Positions 1-6,021 of a DNA stretch of 6,351 nt are shown here, piece by piece. How positions within the stretch are numbered: position 1 is the stretch's first letter; every line of letters starts with the position of its first letter. The translations under genes were made by a program, and so were the position numbers. Below the pieces are notes generated by a model. The model had not been told where the DNA came from, did no database searches, and was given only the letters and a program-made list of their open reading frames with translations. The DNA is from Opitutia bacterium (GTDB lineage Bacteria; Verrucomicrobiota; Verrucomicrobiia; Opitutales; Seribacteraceae). The DNA lies in NCBI GenBank assembly GCA_018695085.1, contig JABHOU010000352.1:1-6351 (forward strand), read 5' to 3'.

Positions 1-2282
1 GTCATCACGATAAGAGGCTTGGCGTACTCTTGCTTTTTTTGCCTTCGAAGCGCATGGAAGAACTGAGCCGGAGTAGTGAAGTTGCAAACTACGATGTTGT
101 CTTCCGCGCAGCCTTGAAGAAACCGTTCCAGTCTGGCCGAACTGTGCTCGGGACCTTGTCCCTCGAAGCCATGGGGGAGGAGCATGACTAAGTCGCTGAC
201 CGTGCCCCACTTGTCTTCTCCGCTCATTATGAACTGATCTATGATGACTTGGGCACCGTTGGCGAAATCGCCGAATTGGGCTTCCCAAATCGCCAGCATC
301 TTTGGATAGTCGAGCGAGTAACCATAGTCGAAAGCTAGCACGGCTGCCTCGGATAGCAGGGAGTTGTAGACGCAAAACTTCGCCTGCCTCTCCTCCATGT
401 TGATCAAGGGGATGTAACGGGTGCGGTCCTCGGCGTCGTACCAGGCAGCATGGCGATGACTGAAGGTTCCTCGCTTGCTGTCCTGCCCTGAGAGCCTGAC
501 GGGGGTCCCCTCAAGCATCAGCGAGCCAAAGGCAAGTTGCTCGGCAAAGCCCCAATCGATGTTTTTACCTTCGGCAAAGTTTTTCTTTTTGGCGTCTAGT
601 TGTCGCTTGATCTTCGGGTTCAGGCGAAAATCCTTCGGCGGCGTGGTCAGGGCTTTGGCGACTTTTGCCAGGTCCTTCTTGGGCATCGAAGTGTCTGCGA
701 CGGAAAAGTCATAGGGAATCTGGGTAACCGCAAGAGATCCATCGAAGGTGCTGGATTTCTTGATCGTCTTTACCTTTTCGAGGGAGGCATCCAATTGACG
801 CCGCAGTTGATCGTGAATTTTCTCACTTTCTTCCTCGGAGATAACTTCGTCCTCGATCAGTTGCTTGGTCAAGAGATCGGATACGGCCGGCATGGCCTTG
901 ATTATCTTGTATAGGATTGGTTGGGTGAAGGCGGGTTCATCCGCTTCGTTGTGGCCGTACTTTCGGTAGCAGTTGATGTCTATGACGACGTCTTCCCCGA
1001 ATTCCTGTCGATAGGCTAGGGCGGTTTCCGCGACCATTGCAACGGCGAGTGCATCGTTACCGTTTACGTGAAAAATAGGTGCTTCGATGCTTTTCGCAAC
1101 ATCGGTGCAGTATAGACTGGAGCGCGCGTCTGCGGTACTTGTGGTAAAACCGATTTGGTTGTTTACGACGATGTGAATCGTGCCGCCGGTTCGATAGCCT
1201 GCCAATTTTGAAAGGTTGAACACCTCGGCAACCATTCCTTGCCCGGCCATGGCCGCATCACCATGAACGAGTATGGGAAGAACCCGGCTCCTTTTTTCGT
1301 CTCCTCGCAGTCGTTGTCGTGCTCTGGCCTTTCCCTCGACCACGCCGTTCACGACTTCAAGATGACTTGGGTTTGGGGACAGATGAACGCCCACTTCGCT
1401 CCCATCTGAAGTTTCCCTGACGGACTCGTAGCCCAAATGATATTTAACGTCGCCGCTTCCATGGGCCGCGTCGGGAACGAAATTTTCCGAAAACTCCCGA
1501 AAGATGAATTCATGGGATTTGCCTAGAATGTTGGCGAGGACGTTGAGGCGCCCTCTGTGAGCCATCCCCATGACGATTTCTTCCACCCCGTTGGCTGGAC
1601 ATTTCTGTAGGATCGAGTCCAAGGCAGTGATGAGGCTTTCGCCACCTTCCAGAGAGAACCTTTTTTGGCCAACATAGCGAGTGTGAAGAAAATTTTCGAA
1701 TTCTTCAGCCTGTACGATTTTACGAAGCACTCTAACCTTTTCGGAATTTCCAAAGTCGGGGACGTTGCAGTTCCTTTCCATCCTAGCTTGGAGCCAGCGC
1801 CGTTTGTTGGTAGCTTGAAGATGAAGGTACTCGACTGCAACGTTTCCGCAGTACGTTCGTTTTAGGCGATCCAAGATCTCGCCTATGCTCATTTGAACAC
1901 CTCCTAGATAATTGCCCGTGAAGTGTACTTCTTGCAAGTCGCCCTGATCGAAACCCAACCTTTCCATTGATAGCCGTGGGTTTTCTTCAATCACTTCCTT
2001 CAGGGGGTTGAAGGAAGCCTGGGTGTGACCTATTGATCGAAACGCGTAGATCGCTCCGTAAAGACGGGCGTGCTTTTCAACCTTAATCGAAGAATCTCCA
2101 GTGACTGGGGTGGTGACAGGCGAGTTCGATTGAGGCTCTCCGTTTCGGTCGACTCCCAAGTGGAAGCCCTCGAAGAAATACTGCCACTCGGCTTCTAGGG
2201 AGGCGGGATTATCGATCCATTGCGCGTATCGAGCGTCAATTTCATCTACGTTCCACCGCGATGCGAATGTTGGGTTGTCCAT
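1..2282 (-). CDS. sucA: 2-oxoglutarate dehydrogenase E1 component, C-terminus cut by window edge
   Basis: This is the thiamine-diphosphate-dependent E1 subunit of the cytoplasmic 2-oxoglutarate dehydrogenase complex. It decarboxylates 2-oxoglutarate and passes the succinyl group to the lipoyl arm of E2 in the TCA cycle. My reading of the minus strand from ATG at 2282 is one open frame of 760 codons up to the left edge. The N-terminus has the short helix typical of E1o, which docks to the complex (RYAQWIDNP near residue 20). Family landmarks follow in order: GMAHRGRLN (about 239-247), PSHLEVVNG, HGDAAMAGQG (340-349, ThDP/Mg site), NNQIGFTTS (374-382), YGHNEADEP (442-450), SGQDSKRGTFSHRH, and HGFEGQGPEHSSARLERF (704-721). 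It ends at PLIVMT, just before the usual PKSLLR stretch. E. coli SucA is 933 residues, so roughly 140-150 residues are missing to the left. The E2 gene is expected beyond that edge. It diverges from the isomerase gene. No Shine-Dalgarno motif precedes the start, but the start fits the family N-terminus. Confidence 0.97.
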   Translation of the reverse strand, partial: MDNPTFASRWNVDEIDARYAQWIDNPASLEAEWQYFFEGFHLGVDRNGEPQSNSPVTTPVTGDSSIKVEKHARLYGAIYAFRSIGHTQASFNPLKEVIEENPRLSMERLGFDQGDLQEVHFTGNYLGGVQMSIGEILDRLKRTYCGNVAVEYLHLQATNKRRWLQARMERNCNVPDFGNSEKVRVLRKIVQAEEFENFLHTRYVGQKRFSLEGGESLITALDSILQKCPANGVEEIVMGMAHRGRLNVLANILGKSHEFIFREFSENFVPDAAHGSGDVKYHLGYESVRETSDGSEVGVHLSPNPSHLEVVNGVVEGKARARQRLRGDEKRSRVLPILVHGDAAMAGQGMVAEVFNLSKLAGYRTGGTIHIVVNNQIGFTTSTADARSSLYCTDVAKSIEAPIFHVNGNDALAVAMVAETALAYRQEFGEDVVIDINCYRKYGHNEADEPAFTQPILYKIIKAMPAVSDLLTKQLIEDEVISEEESEKIHDQLRRQLDASLEKVKTIKKSSTFDGSLAVTQIPYDFSVADTSMPKKDLAKVAKALTTPPKDFRLNPKIKRQLDAKKKNFAEGKNIDWGFAEQLAFGSLMLEGTPVRLSGQDSKRGTFSHRHAAWYDAEDRTRYIPLINMEERQAKFCVYNSLLSEAAVLAFDYGYSLDYPKMLAIWEAQFGDFANGAQVIIDQFIMSGEDKWGTVSDLVMLLPHGFEGQGPEHSSARLERFLQGCAEDNIVVCNFTTPAQFFHALRRQKKQEYAKPLIVM

Positions 2283-2337
2283 GGTTTTAGGTAATGGGGA
2301 TTAGTTTCAGTACAGTCACCTTCACATGAAAACAAGT

Positions 2338-2355
2338 AAAAGTTCGTAAACTTTT
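2338..2355. repeat. Perfect 7-bp inverted repeat with 4-nt loop
   Basis: AAAAGTT, a CGTA spacer, then AACTTTT form an 18-bp perfect palindrome in the divergent promoter region. It could be an operator for a dimeric regulator, or a weak hairpin in the leader RNA. The arms are AT-rich, so chance is a real possibility. No regulator gene is in view to pair it with. Confidence 0.35.
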
Positions 2356-2388
2356 CGTTCTCGGGTTGAGCGTTGACTCACGAACTTT
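2339..2388. repeat. Perfect 9-bp inverted repeat spanning the isomerase leader
   Basis: AAAGTTCGT at 2339-2347 is the exact reverse complement of ACGAACTTT at 2380-2388, with a 32-nt loop. Its left arm overlaps the shorter palindrome at 2338-2355, so the two RNA hairpins would exclude each other. The loop includes the alternative TTG start at 2366, and the right arm ends about 20 nt before the ATG at 2408. As DNA, the two half-sites could instead bind a repressor with looping. Function is not shown. Confidence 0.35.
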
Positions 2389-2400
2389 GAAATTCATACA
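2373..2400 (+). promoter_or_regulatory. Possible sigma-70-type promoter for the isomerase operon
   Basis: TTGACT (2373-2378) matches the -35 consensus at five of six bases. It is followed after 16 nt by CATACA (2395-2400), a poor -10 with three of six matches. If used, transcription would begin close to the ATG at 2408 and give a nearly leaderless message, which would explain the lack of a usable ribosome binding site. The -10 is weak, so this is only a candidate. Confidence 0.2.
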
Positions 2401-2407
2401 TCAAGGA

Positions 2408-3520
2408 ATGCTAGTTGATGAACAACCTTTTCGTACGGTTTGGATTCCCCAAGTCGGGGATGATGTCGTGCGGATTATTGACCAGCGTTGCCTTCCGTTT
2501 CGTTTCGAGACCGCCGACTTGCGGACAGTCGAGGAGGTGGCTGTAGCTATACGGGATATGTGGGTTCGCGGTGCTGGTTGTATTGGAGCGACTGCTGGTT
2601 ACGGCATGTGGTTGGCGGCATGCGAAGCTGCCGCAACTGCCGATTTCTCGCCTGCTTTCAACCGATTGGCGGAAGTCCTTCGTAGTACTCGTCCTACGGC
2701 CGTAAACTTGTCTTGGGCGGTGGATCGCCAGCTGAAAGTTGCTGCCGGTGTTTCGGATGTCTCCGGTAAGGTAGCGGCTGTTCGCTCCGCTGCTGTAGAG
2801 ATTGCCGACGAAGACGTCGCGGCCTGTCGAGCCATCGGCGAGCACGGCCTTGATCTTTTTCGGGATATATCCGAACTCAAGGGGGCTGCCACCGTGAACG
2901 TGTTGACCCATTGCAATGCCGGTTGGTTGGCTTTTGTGGACCATGGTTCGGCCACTGCTCCCATTTATAGAGCTCATGATGCCGGCATCCCGGTCCACGT
3001 TTGGGTAGACGAAACGAGACCTCGTAATCAAGGAGCTCGCTTGACCGCATGGGAATTGGGTAAGCATGGAGTGCCGCATACCGTAATTACCGATAATGCA
3101 GGGGGGCATCTGATGCGTACCGGCCAAGTCGACTTGGTTGTTACAGGAACGGATCGGACCACCTACACGGGTGACGTCGTCAACAAAATTGGCACTTATC
3201 TCAAGGCGGTTTCGGCAAGTGATTGTAATATTCCATTTTACGTTGCCCTTCCTTCCTCTACTTTCGACTGGTCGGCTAGGGATGGTCTGACCGACATTCC
3301 CATCGAGGAACGCTCAGGCGACGAGGTCAGCTCCATCGAAGGACTTTGCAATGGCGTGGAAACCACGGTACATCTTCTGCCTGAAGGCTCTCACGCTGCC
3401 AACCCTGCGTTTGACGTGACTCCCGCCCGTCTCGTAACCGGACTCATTACCGAGCGGGGAATCTGCAAGGCAAATGAAGAAAGCATACTTGGACTCTTTC
3501 CCGAAAAAAAGCTTAGCTAA
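2408..3520 (+). CDS. mtnA: MtnA-type methylthioribose-1-phosphate (or 5-deoxyribose-1-phosphate) isomerase
   Basis: This cytosolic isomerase is of the MtnA/eIF2B-like family, which converts 5-methylthioribose-1-phosphate to the ribulose-1-phosphate in methionine salvage; some members act on 5-deoxyribose-1-phosphate. Numbered from the ATG at 2408 (370 residues), it shows VRGA (53-56), RPTAVNLSW (95-103), THCNAG with the catalytic-type Cys169, DETRPRNQGAR (201-211), NAGGHLM (230-236), GTDRTT with the catalytic-type Asp249, NKIGTY (259-264) and IPIEER. The Cys-to-Asp spacing of 80 equals that of B. subtilis MtnA (Cys160/Asp240 from memory). The RGAG, NAGGHLM and GTDRTT variants differ from the classic RGAP, MAGWLM and GADRI, marking a distinct subtype. 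The frame stays open upstream to a TTG at 2366 (14 extra residues). I prefer the ATG because family members begin about there, ahead of the RTVW motif, though AAGGA directly abuts it with no spacing. The fused aldolase follows after 3 bp, indicating one operon and a shared pathway. The exact substrate is uncertain. Confidence 0.9.
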   Translation: MLVDEQPFRTVWIPQVGDDVVRIIDQRCLPFRFETADLRTVEEVAVAIRDMWVRGAGCIGATAGYGMWLAACEAAATADFSPAFNRLAEVLRSTRPTAVNLSWAVDRQLKVAAGVSDVSGKVAAVRSAAVEIADEDVAACRAIGEHGLDLFRDISELKGAATVNVLTHCNAGWLAFVDHGSATAPIYRAHDAGIPVHVWVDETRPRNQGARLTAWELGKHGVPHTVITDNAGGHLMRTGQVDLVVTGTDRTTYTGDVVNKIGTYLKAVSASDCNIPFYVALPSSTFDWSARDGLTDIPIEERSGDEVSSIEGLCNGVETTVHLLPEGSHAANPAFDVTPARLVTGLITERGICKANEESILGLFPEKKLS

Positions 3521-3523
3521 ATT

Positions 3524-5500
3524 ATGAAAAGTCTTTGGAACGAAAAGGAAGCCGCTGCCTGTAAGGAATCCGATGGCGAACTCGGACTCCGGGCTTACTC
3601 GTCGCGCCTGCTTGGAGCGGACGAATCTCTCGTCCTTGCCGGTGGTGGCAATACTTCCGTCAAGTTGAGCGAGCCAAACGTCCTCGGAGAGGATGTCGAG
3701 CTTCTCTATGTAAAAGGGAGCGGTTGGGATCTTTCCGAGATCGAACCTCCGGGTTTTGCCGGAGTCCGCATGGATCACTGCCTGAGATTACTGGAATTGT
3801 CCGAGCTGACAGATGCCGTGATGGTCAACGAGCTCAAAACCCATTGCACTCTCGCCTCCGCTCCCACGCCCTCGGTGGAAACTCTTCTTCACGCATGCCT
3901 TCCCTTTAGCTATGTCGATCACACGCATGCAGATGCGGTTGTTACCTTAACAAACCTCGCCGATGGCGAAGCCCGTGTCCGTGACGTCTATGCCGATCGC
4001 GTTCTCTACGTTCCCTACGTAATGCCCGGTTACGATTTGGCGAAGTATTGCGCCGATCTCTGGGCGCGTGAAGGTCGAGACGATCTCGAAGGCATCGTGC
4101 TACTCAAGCACGGCATGTTTTCATTTGGACAGGATGCCCGTGAGTCCTACGAAAGGATGATCTCTCTTGTCAACCAAGCGGAAGATTATCTTCGAGCTCA
4201 GGGCGTTTGGGAACTTTCGCTTCCCTCTGAGGAACCGCCGGCCCATTTGGATGCTCCGTCACTAGCCGCTTTGCGTCAGTCTCTTTCCGCGGTTGCGGGT
4301 TTTCCCATGCTGCTACGGGCCAATCGCTCGCCAAGGGCTTTGGCTTTTGCCCGCAACAAGCAGTGGACGGATGCTCACAAGCGAGGGACCGCTACCCCCG
4401 ACCACGTGATCCGTGTGAAACGATCACCATTGGTCGGTCGTGACGTGACAGCCTACGCGGAGTCGTATGGCGAATCCTTTAGCCGCAACGCCGCCAAGGT
4501 TGCTGGCGGGGAACGCCTCTCCATGCTTGATCCCGCCCCTCGTCTCGTTCTCGACCCCGAATTCGGTCTATTGTCCGCCGGGCGTCGACCGAGCGACTGT
4601 GCCGTAGCCGAAGCCATCGCTCTTCATACTTTCGACATAGTTGAACGAACGGAAGCTCTCGGTGGTTACGAACCCGTGGGCGAACTGGACCTTTTCCGCA
4701 TGGAATACTGGGAACTTGAACAGGCCAAGCTGAATAAGCTAGGGACACCTCCTGTTTTCGCCGGTGAGGTCGCTCTCGTTACCGGTTCTGCATCGGGCAT
4801 CGGTGAAGCTTGCGTGAACTCTCTTCGGTCTCGTGGATGCGCGGTGACCGGCATCGATCTCGATTCCGCCGAGCCTGCGATCGACTATCTCCCTATCGTC
4901 GGCGACCTTGTCGATTCCGAATTCGTAGAGAACTCAATCGCCAAAACGGTAGAGGCTTTTGGCGGTATTGACATATTGGTCCTGAATGCCGGTCTTTTTC
5001 CACCAACTCAACGACTTGAGGAACTAAATGACGAAACTTGGAGCAAGACCATGGCGCTGAATTTGGATGCAAACCAACGCCTCCTGCGTCTCTGTCATCC
5101 GTTTCTGAAATTATCTCCGATCGGAGGTCGCGTTCTGGTAGTGGGATCAAAAAACGTGCCTGCTCCCGGTCCGGGCGCTGCCGCATACTCCGCCTCAAAG
5201 GCGGCCATGACTCAAGTTGCTCGCGTTGCTGCACTCGAATGGGCCGCAGACGGCATCCGCGTAAACGTTCTGCACCCCAACTCCGTTTTCGACACTAACC
5301 TATGGACCACAGGAATACTCGAGAAACGCGCCCAAGCCTATGGGATGACCGTCGAGGAATACAAATGTCGCAACTTACTCAAGACAGAGGTGTCCTCGCA
5401 CGACGTCGCTGAAGCCGCCTGCGAACTTTGTGGTCCTCGCTTCTCCAAAACCACGGGTGCCCAAGTTCCCATTGATGGCGGTGAGGAGCGAGTCGTTTGA
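3524..5500 (+). CDS. Bifunctional class II sugar-phosphate aldolase / short-chain dehydrogenase fusion
   Basis: This 658-residue fusion is of the RhaD-like aldolase/dehydrogenase type (COG3347, cf. Bacillus RhaEW, about 690 residues). Residues 1 to about 230 are a class II aldolase/adducin domain: GGGNTS (40-45) and KGSGWD (64-69) for phosphate, Glu119 in PSVET as the likely catalytic acid/base, and metal ligands His133 and His135 (HTH) plus His196 (KHG). Residues 260-410 form a linker region that includes LDPAPRLVLDPEFG. Residues from about 411 on are a Rossmann SDR: TGSASGIG (420-427), Asp445 after strand 2 (favours NAD over NADP), LNAG (487-490), Ser542, and YSASK with Tyr555/Lys559. It ends in the usual PIDGG. 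All catalytic residues are present in both halves. The expected chemistry is ketose-1-phosphate to DHAP plus an aldehyde, which the SDR then oxidises or reduces. Rhamnulose-1-phosphate is the textbook substrate, but the neighbour is an MtnA-type isomerase rather than rhamnose genes, so a 5-deoxy- or 5-methylthio-ribulose-1-phosphate is at least as likely. No clear ribosome binding site; translational coupling to the isomerase is likely. Confidence 0.92.
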   Translation: MKSLWNEKEAAACKESDGELGLRAYSSRLLGADESLVLAGGGNTSVKLSEPNVLGEDVELLYVKGSGWDLSEIEPPGFAGVRMDHCLRLLELSELTDAVMVNELKTHCTLASAPTPSVETLLHACLPFSYVDHTHADAVVTLTNLADGEARVRDVYADRVLYVPYVMPGYDLAKYCADLWAREGRDDLEGIVLLKHGMFSFGQDARESYERMISLVNQAEDYLRAQGVWELSLPSEEPPAHLDAPSLAALRQSLSAVAGFPMLLRANRSPRALAFARNKQWTDAHKRGTATPDHVIRVKRSPLVGRDVTAYAESYGESFSRNAAKVAGGERLSMLDPAPRLVLDPEFGLLSAGRRPSDCAVAEAIALHTFDIVERTEALGGYEPVGELDLFRMEYWELEQAKLNKLGTPPVFAGEVALVTGSASGIGEACVNSLRSRGCAVTGIDLDSAEPAIDYLPIVGDLVDSEFVENSIAKTVEAFGGIDILVLNAGLFPPTQRLEELNDETWSKTMALNLDANQRLLRLCHPFLKLSPIGGRVLVVGSKNVPAPGPGAAAYSASKAAMTQVARVAALEWAADGIRVNVLHPNSVFDTNLWTTGILEKRAQAYGMTVEEYKCRNLLKTEVSSHDVAEAACELCGPRFSKTTGAQVPIDGGEERVV

Positions 5501-5502
5501 AA

Positions 5503-5961
5503 TCAGTACGAAATTTCAATCTCTTCGGGGTCGAACAACAAATCCACTGCTGAACCGTAACTGGCTTCTTCGATAAAGGGGGCGAGGATTTCAAGGACCG
5601 ATGGACCTTGCTGGAATTCCGGCTTGGTGGATGGGTGTGGCCAATAGACCAAGCCCTTCTCAAACGATTTCATCCCCGAGGAGCGTATCTCACATCGGTA
5701 AAAGGAGAAGTTTTCTGCAGGCATGACTGGACTCCATTTTACATTGGGCAAGCTCTTCCATGACTTTCCGACCCGAAATAGGTGAGGTGCGATTGAGACG
5801 TTTAATGTTCCTCTGTGGTAAGAGGACAGGTCGAGTCCTCGCTCTGCGAATCTAGGCATTTGCAAGCCCAAGGTTCCTTCAGGAAAACGATCGTCCCCGG
5901 CCAAGCCGGATGCCACCCTGTGCCCTTCCTTAACTACGCCTTTGACTATTCTCTTTTCCAT
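5503..5961 (-). CDS. Small protein resembling archaeal CTP-dependent riboflavin kinase (DUF120/RibK-like)
   Basis: This 152-residue soluble protein has no signal peptide or membrane segment. By eye it lines up along its length with archaeal RibK, the CTP-dependent riboflavin kinase with a cradle-loop barrel (M. jannaschii MJ0056, from memory). An N-terminal GVV...ASGL (8-20) matches the GEVVSGLGEG nucleotide loop. YHRGTLNVSI (48-57) matches the GTLN motif whose Thr and Asn bind Mg, here Thr52 and Asn54. SVLEILAP (121-128) matches IIEIIAP, and the strand DLLFDPEEIEI closes the barrel. A longer segment, with PEGTLGLQMPRF, sits between the loop and GTLN. Bacteria usually make FMN with RibF, so either this is a divergent bacterial kinase or the fold is reused for another ligand. 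It lies 60 bp after the RraA-like gene on the same strand and its stop is 2 bp from the aldolase stop. The start agrees with the archaeal N-terminus. No Shine-Dalgarno motif is seen. Gene reality is fairly certain; function is tentative. Confidence 0.7.
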   Translation of the reverse strand: MEKRIVKGVVKEGHRVASGLAGDDRFPEGTLGLQMPRFAERGLDLSSYHRGTLNVSIAPHLFRVGKSWKSLPNVKWSPVMPAENFSFYRCEIRSSGMKSFEKGLVYWPHPSTKPEFQQGPSVLEILAPFIEEASYGSAVDLLFDPEEIEISY

Positions 5962-6021
5962 GATTGCTTTTTTTCTGAGCGATCAGACTCTCAGGTTGAT
6001 CAAAGAGAGGGGATTTAAGTC

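Larger units (their letters stand above)
2283..2407. promoter_or_regulatory. Divergent intergenic region between sucA and the isomerase operon
   Basis: This AT-richer stretch separates two genes that face away from each other, so it must hold the promoters for both. It contains two overlapping perfect inverted repeats and no convincing Shine-Dalgarno sequence for either gene. I see no strong sigma-70 pair for the sucA direction. A role for the repeats as operator or leader structure is inference from position only. Confidence 0.5.

Noticed and set aside
475..914. Two overlapping plus-strand open frames
   Set aside because: Both are antisense to continuous, well-conserved sucA coding sequence.
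1..2282. Possible truncated or broken sucA, since the gene has no stop codon in the window
   Set aside because: Landmark motifs from the N-terminus to residue 759 stay in one frame, and the window simply ends inside the gene.
2326..2349. Seven-codon open frame (MKTSKSS) in the divergent region, a possible leader peptide
   Set aside because: It is very short, has no ribosome binding site and no run of regulatory codons. It overlaps the inverted repeat, but chance is the simplest explanation.
2411..3127. Long minus-strand open frame of 238 codons opposite the isomerase
   Set aside because: It lies wholly within a gene with clear MtnA motifs on the other strand, and its own product shows no recognisable domain. 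It is a shadow of the codon pattern.
3524..5500. The aldolase/dehydrogenase fusion as an assembly artefact joining two genes
   Set aside because: The frame is continuous, the linker contains conserved family sequence, and such fusions of about 650-700 residues are an established family.
5967..5994. T-run followed by CTGAG/CTCAG hairpin, terminator-like at first glance
   Set aside because: The order is wrong: on the plus strand the T-run comes before the hairpin, and on the minus strand the hairpin is followed by A residues. The stem is only 5 bp with a 10-nt loop.
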